The translations under genes were made by a program, and so were the position numbers. Below, piece after piece: positions 22,354 through 32,822 of a stretch of 64,000 nucleotides of DNA. The notes under the pieces are model-generated. The model did not search any database and was not told the DNA's origin. It saw nothing but the letters and a program-made list of their open reading frames with translations. Every line of letters begins with the position of its first letter. Within the stretch, counting starts at the first letter, position 1. The stretch is from Gymnopus androsaceus JB14 (Eukaryota > Basidiomycota > Agaricomycetes > Agaricales > Omphalotaceae): assembly GCA_009733575.1 (NCBI GenBank), contig ML769595.1, forward strand, positions 1-64,000, read 5' to 3'.

Positions 22354-22603
22354 GACCCAGCCACTGCAAATGTTCAATACCTCCTTCTCTCTAGTGATAA
22401 ATCTACCCTCTACCAAAAATTCAACTCCCAAACACTCAATGTTGATACAAGGATTCTTCCTGAGCTTAACATTGATAACTGGCTGGACTCAAACTCGAAA
22501 GGCTATAATTCTACTCTAGCTGAAGCTGTATTTCACTACAGTGTGCATGCCAATGCAAATGAACAATTCAAGATCTGTATTGCTACCAAGGAAATGGACA
22601 AAG

Positions 22604-23731
22604 GTAAATCTAGGGCAACTTTTCTTAAGAAAGTCGTTTTATACTTAAGTAATACTCAAGTAATACTTAAGTGATACCTAAGTTTGCATAAAGCAACAAA
22701 TTAGTTGTCTAGCACTTATCACCTAAGTATCACTTAAGTAAACTCCAAGTATTTTTTACCTAAGTAATTGAGTAAAATGCAATCATATTTCTTGGTCTGT
22801 GTCAAGTAAACAGTAGATAAAAAAGAAAGAAACATATTGTACTTGAGTAAGTATCTATCATCAAGTAAGTAAGTAAGTAAGCAAGTAGGTAGTAAGTAAT
22901 TAAGTCAGTAAGTAAGTAAGTATATAAAAACATTTAATGAACAACTGTAATTGTTTCCTAAGAGAAACACTTACTTGAAGAATACTTAAGGAACATAAGC
23001 ATTTCTTAAGTACTGTAAAGAAGCAAGGAAGGTGACTGTTGAAGTAATGTAAAGGAGAAGGTTGGAGCCAGGAGGGAGCTCTGAGATCTAGGACAGAGGT
23101 AGGGGACTTTTATATGCTAGCTGTGGAGATTTCCTAGTTAGGAACAATGGACAACTTTGCCATTGTTGCCAGTTTGGCAAGACAATGAACAGTTTCTATT
23201 GTTCTCTTGGAATATCATGTGATTTTTCCTACATATATATAAAGACCCAATGGGCCCTCATTGACACCACCTCTCTTCAACTCTTACCTCTACCATCTCA
23301 TCCTATCTACTCTCACTTTGCTGCCACTACAATTCAGTAGGACTCATATACTCTCTGCTTAGTATTTTCTTTAGAAACTTATGCCTTGCTCATGGCTTTG
23401 TTCTGTGCTACCTACTTTACTTTACTAATACTATACTTTGAATAACTTACTTTACTTTATTACTTACACAGCTGATTTGGTATTTTACTTTAAACTAAAG
23501 TTTGCAGAGGATATAAGATAGTGCTTACTTTACTTTATTACTTTCATTTTTACTTTTACTTCATAATCACCCATTTCAAGATGACTTTGCATGAGTTAGT
23601 TATGCATATACTTAAGTATTTACTTAAGTATAATTGATACTTACAGTTTAGGATAACTTTAATTCTTAGGAGCATTCTAAGAATTACTTAAGTATAAAAC
23701 CACTTTCTTGAGAAAAGCTGCCCTGGTAGTT
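22604..23731 (+). mobile_element. hAT-type non-autonomous element family B, copy 1 (1128 bp)
   Basis: Ends GTAAATCTAGGGCAACTTTTC and, inverted, AACTACCAGGGCAGCTTTTC; inward both run into AAGAAAGT(C/G)GTTTTATACTT. The 8-bp duplication GGACAAAG is perfect (22596-22603 and 23732-23739). Subterminal DNA is packed with ACTTAAGTAA/ACTCAAGTAA words and an (AAGT)n tract at about 22862-22920, plausible transposase-binding or bending sequence. No transposase is encoded. Copy 3 at 49290 is nearly identical in the opposite orientation. Confidence 0.93.
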
Positions 23732-24224
23732 GGACAAAGCAGCCCACAAGTACACTCATCACTTGCAGCTCATCCTTGATGGTACCTTTGGCATCTGCAG
23801 CTCTCAACTTCTTTTTTAAAATTGTTATGGCCGTTAATAAAGAACAAAAAGGGGTTCCGGTTCCATTCTTTCTATTTTCTGTACCTACAGGAAATTGAGC
23901 AACTCAGGCAGACAATAATACTAAGATCCTTTGCAAACTTCTTGCCCAATGGAATTCACACCGTTCAGATTTGGCTTAGTACCCAGCTCAAACAGTCTGC
24001 TGGAGGAGCCATCTAAATCTTGCTAGAGTTGCACAAAAAACTTTCTGCTGAAGAGAAGTAGCTCGCAGCTAGTGCTTGCAGGCTCTGCTGGATAGACAGC
24101 TGAAGAGACTTGCCACCATACTCAAGGGCAAGCCATTGTTCCCTCAATTGTTCCCCACATATACCGGTAGCCGGATACAGACTCATACCTCACTCAATGC
24201 CCATCTTCAAAGGATCCAAGCCAG

Positions 24225-25128
24225 GGATAATTCTTTTTGACAACCCTGTTGGAGGGTTGTTAGCAAGTAACAACCTCAAAACTCCGGGCATCACACCGGA
24301 GTCCCAGCGGGTCACACAAGCCTCAAGATATTACTATTATTAGTTCTAAGTATCTCATTACAAAGATGCACTGACTGGGTGTAAATAATAAGTCAAAATG
24401 TAGTGATCATCCCAACATATCCTCCCTCAAGCACAAATCATGTCCATCTTCAATAATTCTGTCTTGACCACAGCAAATATGCCTAGGATGACTGAGTAAT
24501 GATTCGGAGTTGATTAGCGAATGGTTTGTTGATTGATAAGGAGGTGTGAACATTGAAGGAATGGGATGCTTAGCACTGTATGAAACTGCAAAAGAGGAGG
24601 CTGACTCACTTATGGCTACAATAACACCAATCAGCCACTGCCATTGAGCTCGCGTGAGTCTCTGCTGTCTATCAGATTCAAGTCCATGCTCAGATTCTTG
24701 TTAAAGTGGATGCTGGACATCCGAGTCATCATTTTTGATTATTGGAGTGTTGCTCGGCCCGCTCCGCCTCTAGGATGTACCTGCGCAGCCTGCAGCGCTG
24801 CCACATACCATTTATACTTCCATAGGTGCTATATATACTACGTAGCTACTGTTCCGATATTCTATTCGACTTTTCCCCCACTTCAGATCACCCTTTGAGG
24901 ATTCCCTCTTCCTCTCCCTACTAATATTGATGCACTTTCAATATCAATGTTTATAGTCTTGCGGTTGTGATTTGTAGGATGGTGTGCGTTGTCCGTTGCA
25001 AGTGGCATCAATGGTATGGAAGGAAGGAAAGATGCAACAAGTGCTTCCGGCATAAACTCGGCGTGACAGCGATCATTTGACCTTTCAGGGGTTGTCAGGT
25101 GCCAATGGGGTTGCCAAAAGAATTATCC
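24225..25128 (+). mobile_element. MULE-type MITE family C, copy 1 (904 bp)
   Basis: Ends GGATAATTCTTTTTGACAACC and, inverted, GGATAATTCTTTTGGCAACC. The flanks CCAAGCCAG and CCAAGGCAG (24216-24224 and 25129-25137) agree at 8 of 9 positions; a 9-bp duplication is typical of MULEs. No transposase frame is visible. It separates the catalytic and SWIM parts of the MULE transposase gene. A relative in the opposite orientation lies at 31537-32482. Confidence 0.82.
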
Positions 25129-25496
25129 CCAAGGCAGAAATATAATGTTCTCCATCAGACTGGCAATGGATTGTGTACTTGCCTTGATTTTCAAGACCAA
25201 GGAGGCACATGCAAGCATCTATGGGCTCTAACAAAGTGTATAGAGCACTATGTGTGTCATGCAGATCAAAACACCATTTCACTTTCCAGCGACTCTTCAA
25301 GCTGCCCAATCACTGGTTGCTTCTATTCTGCCAAAGCTTGATCTATTGGAACCATTTCCACCACCTGTGGACTGGACTACTCTACAGGAGTTTGGGGAGG
25401 ATACTGTAGGGATTGGAGGGACCTTGATGAAGGGGAGCTCAAGGATGATGATGAAGGTAACTTTGGAGGATCAAGTTCATTTGGTACAAAATTAAT

Positions 25497-26110
25497 CAGC
25501 TCCTTTTTTGAGATGTAACCTTCATGCAACCGGTTGCTGAAGCACATGAGGGCATGAATAGTCTCAGCGCAAAGTCAGTTGCGAAGATGTGAGATGAGGA
25601 TATGACCATGGGAAAATGTATTTTCAATGGCAACTGAAGAAGCTAAAAGAAACCTTGAGAAATGATATCAAAATAAACTAAGATATATGCACCAGGTATA
25701 AGATGTATCAAGATTGCCAACTTTGCTAGGTTGGGATACAACTTCCTATTCATAATCCACCAATGCAAAAGATCCTCTGTGGTACACAGCCATCTACAAG
25801 ATACCAGTCTAGCTCATCCTTTGCTTCATCACCTGTACCACCATTAATCCACATACATTTAGACATGAGGAATACAAAAGAATTTGAGGAAGAATGCATA
25901 GCTTGGGAGGTTGATCCCTAGAAATAGTCTATGAATTAACTGACAACCATTAAATAACCATCAAAATGAAAGATGTACTGTTGATGTGTTAGTAGCAGGG
26001 AGAGAAGGTTTGTATTGTACCATTCCCAGTGGCACCATGTAATGGTCAACCCATGAATCCATCCAGCGAGCACTAGCCAGCATTGCAAAATTAATCAAGC
26101 TTCATAGAAG
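25497..26110 (-). pseudogene. hAT transposase C-terminal fragment
   Basis: On the minus strand the readings GDEAKDELDWYLVDGCVP, LLHWWIMNRKLYPNLAKLAI, SSVAIENTFSHGHILISHL and ALMCFSNRLHEGYISKKE follow one another. They reproduce the C-terminal dimerisation region of hAT transposases (WW...YP.LA..A, then SVAIENTFS, then ALMC). A probable intron separates LAILIHLIP from SSVAIENTF (about 25650-25700), and frameshifts and stops occur. Only the C-terminal third or so is recognisable. It abuts the 3' end of the MULE gene, tail to tail. Confidence 0.8.
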
Positions 26111-26605
26111 GGTGAAGAACTTTGGGATTTTTAGTACACTATTTCACAGTTAGAAAATCAATTTAAAAAAGATGCACACATTGCCATATGATAGATATCT
26201 GAATCATCAGTCAGCATATAATATTTGTTAAGCATTTTTTTCCAATGGAGATATTCATCTTTTTCATCTCGTCTTTTTTCACATTTCCATCCCACTTGAC
26301 ATCAGCTCAAAGTTAGGGCACGCCTAACTAAGCGTATTGGCTCCCAGCACAGCTCTTCCTGATAAACATGACTCTCTGTCATTGGAGGCTCTATTACCCT
26401 GTGGATCGATTCATCCTCATAAATTCACTGCTTGATGTTCAGGCATGGTTGGCGATGCAGATGGAATACCTGAAGCATGAGGCTAGGATATTTAATTCGG
26501 ATTTGTGAGTCGCTTTTCCTTTTCTTCTTTAGTCTGCATAGATTCGCACACTCCACCTCCCCGATATCCACCCAGTTCAACACCAGACTCGTCTCATACC
26601 ACTCT
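26111..26605. other. No gene recognised
   Basis: Intergenic sequence between the hAT fragment and the 3' end of the NmrA-like gene. I see no repeat ends or coding motifs that I can support. Confidence 0.4.
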
Positions 26606-28040
26606 CTAATTTCCTTTCTTGAACACCACTCCCGCCTCCTTCACAGCCAATTCAATCTCATACGGAAGATTCTCAGATAAAGAGGAAGGATCTGTATGCT
26701 CTGCAGTCCATCCAAGTTCATTTACGAGCCGTTCAGCACGACAGAATGTGCTGGAGCCGAAGATCAAGTAACCATCTTATTGTCGTATAATTCAAGAACG
26801 CAAGCAATTAGTACAGGATAGAGTCGAAGGACGAGGATTACTTACATGGTGGTGCAGCATCGGTGATTGATGCAGAGAATGGTGATGAGCCGGGTTTCGA
26901 GATAAGTCCGTTTTCAAAGAGGGCCTGAAGTATACGACAGTGATGAGAGCACCAGCGGCTAAGTTTAAACTCGCAGCTCACATCTCCGATTATTCCACAA
27001 AATTCCGACATGGAGATCAGATACTTGGATATTCAAAAAGTCTACAGGAAAAACGAGCCTGTTAATAATATCTTAAGTCTCAGGAGGCAAATGATATACT
27101 CACAAAATCCCTTCTCCCCCTCGCCAATAGTACTTCCATTCAAAGCTCCTCTGAGCACGGCTGAAACCGCACTCGCTACATCTTTGACGTGGATGAGACC
27201 CCATATATTTCGTCCTGCGCCAAATGTACCTATTCATTTTGCAGTCGATCAGCTATTGATAGGCAGATATCAAGGGCTCATAAACGTCGAAATGAATACA
27301 CACCGGAATGACCAGCTTGTGCTGCGAAATTGAGCATCAGCCGATGAGCGAGAGATGATTTATAAATTCCTTGTCCAACACCTATGTGTTCGCAAGGGTT
27401 ATTTCAGTGAGTCACCAGATACTCGTAGACTGTGCACCATATATCAATCCAGGCAACAGAATCATTGTGCGTACTCCTCCAGACTTGCTAGCTTCGACTA
27501 TAGCCTCACTAGCACTACTTAATGACTTTTCCTTGATGTCATTTAGGCTGAATTCTGTGTCTGTCCAGAGCCGCTCGGGTGTGATGAGCTCGCCTCGGGC
27601 ATTGTCACCAGTGAGACCTGCGCCAGACATGTGGATGTAAATTGGCGCGGGAATGGATGCAGAGGCCAGACCGCTTCGTTGTTTGAGACCACGGAGGGTA
27701 GCTATGTGCAGAAACAATCATAATCATATAAGTCGTGTCTGAGATCAGAAAATACTACTCACCGGAAATAGCCTCCATATCTCCTATACTAGCAACGTTG
27801 ATCACAATATCTGCTTTTGCCGCCTCTGCCTCAATCAAATCCACATCAGCCAAAGTTCCTTCGATCACTTGTACCCCGGGATGCAAAGATTGCAGCTGGG
27901 TGATTTTACTCAGGAGAGAGGTTTCGTGCAAGCGCACGGATAGGGAAGGTGGGGAAGTCGGTGGAGAGCGAGACAAGGACTTCACCCCCGACGTAGCCTG
28001 TGGCGCCGAGGAGGAATATGGATGGTGGTTGGGTGGACAT
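26606..28040 (-). pseudogene. NAD(P)-binding Rossmann (NmrA/atypical SDR-like) gene with one frameshift
   Basis: The reading starts at ATG 28040 and shows FLLGATGYVGGEV, the GxxGxxG dinucleotide-binding motif, near residue 10, then IRALARN. A single extra base at about 27908 shifts the frame (a stop follows at once); the next frame continues with HPGVQVIEGTLADVD and AKADIVINVAS, the expected Rossmann strands. Later exons give IYIHMSGAGLTGDNARGE, MILLPGLIYG, IWGLIHVKDVASAV and a last exon ending EIELAVKEAGVVFKKGN at TAG 26606. At least four short introns are implied. The family comprises cytosolic oxidoreductases or redox sensors; the substrate cannot be inferred. The frameshift may be real or a sequencing error. 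Confidence 0.75.
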
Positions 28041-28585
28041 TGTGCGGTTAACGTCGAAGTAGGCGGTAGTATGAGAGAGTCCGGAAGGGTCAGGTAATAG
28101 CTGTGTAATGTCTGAAAGCGTCCAACTTATACTAAATAGTATAGTCCAACCCGAAGCTCTCGGGAAATGATTTATAACCGATGAATAGCTGTTTATCCCT
28201 GCGCGAGGGGAGGTATTGCTGCCTAATCTTTTTCGTTACCCGGGGCTGGTTCTTGTTTGATTTCACTGCTAGGCGATAGGATGAGTCTAGAGGTACCTCG
28301 ATGGTATACCATATCTGTATGAAGGTTAATATACAATCTTTCACTTTTGATATGGAGAATAGCCGAACCTTTCGGACACTACTGGCTCAAACCGAAGCTC
28401 TCGGGAAATGCTTTATAACGGTTGAGTAACTCCAGCTTTGACCCAATGTGAAACTCGGCAAGCTTTTCGTTCGATGACCTGGTTAATTTGAGTTTAATTC
28501 CTTTCAAGTACAAGTTCAAGCACAGATACTTATTTCTGAATCCAGTAGTTCGAACCCCAAACCTCTCTTGTACTTAGTACCAAAC
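28041..28585. other. Upstream region with duplicated promoter-like block
   Basis: The motif CGAAGCTCTCGGGAAATG, followed by (A/C)TTTATAAC, occurs at about 28149 and again at about 28394. It lies upstream of the NmrA-like gene and next to the decayed second copy, so it looks like the breakpoint region of a tandem duplication. Confidence 0.45.
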
Positions 28586-29470
28586 TCTAGAGTCTGAATT
28601 CTCGGGCCTTCACTCTTGAACACCAGTTCCATCTCTTTCACGGCGAACTCAATTTCATGTGGAGGAACCGATGAGGAATGGAAATTTTCTGGACTCCTGA
28701 CCCGATACCTGCGCGTTCATAAGCATTGGTTCATCTTACTGGTTCAAGTCTAATGCACCATAGACCATCCCAGGCAACACAATCATTGTGCGTATTTCTC
28801 CGGTCTTGCTAGCTTCGAATATGGCCTTACTAACAGCATCAGCAAAACATGTTTGATGTGGCCAGCTCTTGCAAGTGCTGGACAGTGTCTCCAGAGCTCC
28901 AGCACTCCAGCACCCAGATGGTCCGGCCGGCGCTGGCCAGAGCTCCCAGAGGCCTCAAAATTGCCTTATTTGGAAATTAAAATAAAATGTCATACGATTT
29001 TATATTTTTGACAGCACTGGCAAGCGCTGGCCGGTTCTGGCCAGCGCTGGGGGCTCTGTGAGCGCTGGGAATTTTATGTATTGCTGTCAAAATTAAAATG
29101 CAAAATACAGGGTTTGCTGATGCATCACTCAATAATGGGGTCTTGATATTGTTTAAGTTGAAATGTGTATCTGCCCAAAGCCTTTGGGTGTGATGAGCTC
29201 CTCGGGCATTATCACTGGTAATTCCTGTCCCAGATATGTGGAGGTAGGTTGGGGTGTGAGTGGATTAAGAGGTAAGGGATTAAGAGGTAAGGCTTCGCTG
29301 TTTGGATTACGGAGAATGGCTGTAGAATTCATTGTAAGCAATAGTTTCTGCGGTCAAGAAAGTACACACTGTTAACGCTAACCACATCTCCTGTAGTAGC
29401 AACATTGAGTGTGGACATCGGGCAGTTAATGTTGTAGGCCATAGGGTAGTATGAGAGAGTCCAGAGGATT
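28586..29470 (-). pseudogene. Decayed second copy of the NmrA-like gene
   Basis: Several blocks match the gene at 26606-28040 in the same order and strand: TCTTGAACACCA (last exon), CTTGCTAGCTTCGA, GGGTGTGATGAGCTC with CTCGGGCATT, and GTGGACAT...GCAGTTAA with TAGTATGAGAGAGTCC near the 5' end. Large parts are missing, no long frame survives, and a 280-bp MITE splits the copy at 28842-29121. It is a non-functional tandem duplicate. Confidence 0.75.
28842..29121. mobile_element. MITE of the CATCAGCAAAACC family in the NmrA-like pseudogene
   Basis: The left end reads GCATCAGCAAAACATG and the right end, inverted, GCATCAGCAAACCCTG. GCATCA occurs on both sides (28836-28841 and 29122-29127). Comparison with the intact paralogue shows the flanking sequence is contiguous without this block. 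The interior is built of the words GCGCTGGCC and CCAGAGCTCC around an AT-rich core. Confidence 0.8.
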
Positions 29471-29603
29471 ACGTAGTACTTGTATCGTCTCTGAAAAATT
29501 AGCATACAACAGTAACCCAATAAGCTTTGTTAAACATAAGGGGGCTTGTAGAGGAGATAGAGAGAGGTAAAAGACTAGTAGAAGTTGTTATCATTAGCAG
29601 TAC

Positions 29604-29757
29604 TACTGTACCATTTCGATCGAGAGTTCAGTCATGCGTCATCCCCAAAAAAATCTGAATGCAGTTTTAATTTTTTCTCAATTTTTCAGATTTCTTTTGT
29701 ATTTGTTTTGGTCAAAATTTTCAGAATCGATGAACTCTCGATTGAAATGGTACAGTA
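29604..29757. mobile_element. 154-bp MITE with ~28-bp inverted repeats
   Basis: TACTGTACCATTTCGATCGA, then GAGTTCA, on the left is repeated inverted on the right as TACTGTACCATTTCAATCGA, GAGTTCA, with one mismatch over about 27 bp. The interior is AT-rich and non-coding. A target duplication is not clear. Confidence 0.75.
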
Positions 29758-30645
29758 CTGGAGTCCTTATATACTGTAGTACTGTATTCATTACATATAT
29801 GGTAGTATCCTTCTAGTATGTTCTATGTGCATGACCTATGGTGTCATCCATAAAGCTACTTACTAAGATACTACTGAGGCTGAGTAAAACTACCTCGGCA
29901 ATGACTGATAGTGTCATATGACCAAGATGATGAGTGATATCATCATACATTCAACACAAACACTGCACACATCTTTGATGCCAGGGACATACTGTCACAT
30001 ATCCGTAAATGATCAATCACTTAGAGTGAACTTGTCATAATTCAGCCATTCAAGATCTGGCCAAAAATTGACATATCATCACACTGGCAGTGAACAATTT
30101 TTATGCCAGGGACTCCCTCTTTGCAAATTCAAAGAAGCCTTAGAGTCCTTGGGGAGTCTCACAAGCCACAGGAATGTTTGTCAGTTCCTCAGCAACTCCG
30201 AGATGAGATAAGTATTCAGCTGGATGTTGTGTATGATTGTTTTCTTTGTTCAATGACCTTGTATCATTGAAACATTTTGACATAATCCATTCAGTCTCAA
30301 CTGGGCTGTGGTAATTGATCTATAGACTCCATACATACTTGTACATTGACAGGTAAGAACAACTACTCTGCAATAAGAAGCGCTTAAGGAAAAGTGGCTA
30401 GCTGCTTCACTGTATCAAAATGCTGCATAGTAGTAAGGATAGCTGAGTGAGTATTTACCTTCAAGACCACAAAGGACTGAAGTTGATTGTTGCTAGGTCA
30501 AATGAGATGGTCCATCATGGCTTGATCATGGCAGCTCATGATCATCCAGCTCTGTGCGAGTTACATAATACGGCTTTTGACTTGCATATAATCACTACAC
30601 ATCTTATAAAGATTGATTCCACATTGAGTACTTGATCCCCTAAAC
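29758..30645. other. No gene recognised
   Basis: About 0.9 kb of AT-rich sequence with no supportable coding frame, inverted repeat or splice pattern. Confidence 0.35.
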
Positions 30646-31428
30646 ATGGTAGACTTGTTTATTCCCAGGGATACCGCTCTGGTGCCCTCATCAGCGCCCT
30701 CATCAGCATTGTTCTCTAACATCTCTGTAACTCACACCCCAAGCATCCCCAGATCCCCTATCCCCAATACTACCTTCATCACCAGTGGGACTTCTTTCCT
30801 TTCAAATTTCTCATTCCCAAGCTTCAGCATATCCCCCAGGTCCGAGTCCTCTGGGCCTACATTTGTTACTTTTACTCCACCTGAAACTGCACTAGGGTCT
30901 CCTAGTGAACCCAAATCTGTTTTAAACTCTTTATCTATTTCTCCTTTGCCCTTATTTGCCACCCCAACATCAACATCTTCCCATTACGTGCCCACTGGCC
31001 CCTCCACATTCACATCCTTATCTACACAAGACTCCAGCATGAGGTTAGTCTACTTTATTTATCCTTGAAACAGAATTTTGATATGTAATTTTTCAGTAAC
31101 ATCGTCTCTACCATTCCATCCTCTATACAAGAGCCGTCTACACTGAGAGATACAAGGTATGCTTGCTTGGAAAAATTATTCATGTTTGAAAATTTTCTAA
31201 TCTGATTACCTCAGCAACAGAATCACTGCCATCTCAATGTCTTCGTTTCTTGTCACTGCCTTGCATCCTCCATACAAAAGCCATCACCTACACTGAGAGA
31301 TACAAGGTGTGCTTGCTTGGAAAAATTGCTCCTGCTTGAAAAATTCTAATCTGTAATTGGTACAGTAGCTTAGGCACTGCCATTCCGACATTTTCTTTAC
31401 TGGAGATGTCCACACCAGCAGATACAAG
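30646..31428 (+). CDS. Putative spliced gene fragment, Ser/Thr/Pro-rich with serially duplicated small exons
   Basis: The first exon starts at ATG 30646 and encodes about 133 residues that are mostly Ser, Thr and Pro with phenylalanines, likely disordered. It ends at a GTTAGT donor at 31044. Then follow three short exons, about 31097-31156, 31215-31306 and 31376-31428, each ending with GATACAAG before the donor. The introns after the first two begin with near-identical GT(A/G)TGCTTGCTTGGAAAAATT. I do not recognise the protein. Frames through the second small exon contain a stop, so the model may be broken or partial. A MITE begins about 100 bp downstream. Confidence 0.35.
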
Positions 31429-31536
31429 GTCAGCTTTGATCAAAAATTATTCTTAATTTCTACTGAAATTTGGTAGTCAAGTGCACCATTGCAAACTTCA
31501 TCAGCAGTATTCATCAGAAGGAATATCATAGGGGCA

Positions 31537-32482
31537 GGATAATTCTACTGAACAACCCTGTTGATCCGAAACAACCCTTCTGACAATCCCTTTGTATCTC
31601 GTGATCGCCGGTCACACCAATCAATGTCCGTGGGTGGGAACTTTGGCATTAGAGCATATTTGAATTTTGCAAGATTTTGCAGCCATCTTCATCTCAATCA
31701 TTGTCATCTCAAAAACATGTTTGGCAAATTCCCAGGCTCTATTCCGTGTTTACAACCACGATGAGCTGGTACCACTGCATCCTCATCCTTCCAAAATAGC
31801 TCTTCAGCATCTTTTCCTCATCACTCACACCAAATTTTTCTCTTCATGTATGGTTGGAAATTGGCAAGGATGAGGCAGAATCAACTTTGCGGAAGGGTTT
31901 TGTTAGGTGCGCTCTCTTATCATTGCATGTTAACCAACCACTGATTTCCTTTAATAAACCCTTAGTATACTTCATTGTAGCATCAGCTACGCCTCCCACC
32001 AGAGAGGCCACACCATAAGCATAGCACTGCACGCATTGTCAAAACCATTCTACTCATACTCATTATTACCAATCCTGTACCTCTATCTACCCATAATAAA
32101 ACCTACCAATCCACTCCTGCCTTCTACTGTGCAATGCTCCATGCTTTGTTTTGCTCCATCAGTCTTGGGCTGCCATGTCAACGGTGGTTGCTTTCCTGCT
32201 AAACTTCTCGCTCACTTGAAAATGTCTCAATGGATTAAATGGGCATTTTATGCTTCTATGACACAATCAGCACACAGCACAATGAGCAGTGGACACACTT
32301 CTGCGGCAATATAGTACACAGTGCGCACGCATGCAATCTCTCGGCATGACTTGTGCTTATTGAAAATGGGCCAACAATGTGACCCGGTTGAACACCGGTG
32401 TAATGGTCACTGCTCGGCTAGAGCTTTGAGGGTTGCTAGTTCTTAACAACCCCTTCAACAGGGTTGTTAAGTAGAATTATCC
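31537..32482 (-). mobile_element. MULE-type MITE family C, copy 2 (946 bp)
   Basis: Ends GGATAATTCTACTGAACAACCC and, inverted, GGATAATTCTACTTAACAACCC. The flanks ATAGGGGCA and ACAGGGACA agree at 7 of 9 positions, compatible with an old 9-bp duplication. Subterminal words match the copy at 24225 in reverse orientation (ACACCGG near one end; TGATCGC with GTCAC near the other). No transposase is encoded. Confidence 0.78.
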
Positions 32483-32817
32483 ACAGGGACATCACTTATG
32501 TTTCTGGTAGCAACATATATCTTGTTATTTCTCTGATATTTAGAATAAGGGGTTCATCTAGCTAAATGCTGGGCTGCAGTGATCTGTATGACAAGTTGGA
32601 ATAAGTGAGGCAATAATGAGAGATGCAGGCCGCAAGTGAGTGTATGACACAGAGACCTCCATCAAAATTCAATGGCATTGCACTTCCATCAGTGCCCGAG
32701 AGGGAGGCTCTGCCTGGCCTCTTCATAAACAACTAAGGACATTTACTCCTCATCATTAAGGAGGTACAAATGCGATGCAGACTGTATAATTACAACCTAA
32801 AGTTCCCGTAACCATAA
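32483..32817. other. No gene recognised
   Basis: Short intergenic stretch between a MITE and a solo LTR; no supportable feature. Confidence 0.4.
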
Positions 32818-32822
32818 CACGG

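Larger units (their letters stand above)
21640..25495 (+). pseudogene. MULE (Mutator-like) transposase, interrupted by three insertions
   Basis: Coding blocks at 21640-21902, 22354-22603, 23732-24224 and 25129-25495 join into a MULE-type transposase. The DDE core begins LILDGTFGIC (first Asp) followed by VMAVNKEQKGVPVPFFLFS; a C-terminal SWIM zinc finger (CTCLDFQDQGGTCKH, CxCxnCxH) is at about 25170-25215. Removing the hAT MITE with one GACCCAGC copy rejoins TWDPATANV, and removing the second hAT element with one GGACAAAG copy rejoins MDKAAHKY, so both insertions postdate a coding gene. Additional stops after each block and a frameshift after the SWIM motif show it is now dead. The role in the family is cut-and-paste transposition. 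Confidence 0.85.

Noticed and set aside
22859..22925. CRISPR-like array
   Set aside because: The repeated unit is a 4-bp AAGT microsatellite without spacers, and the organism is a fungus.
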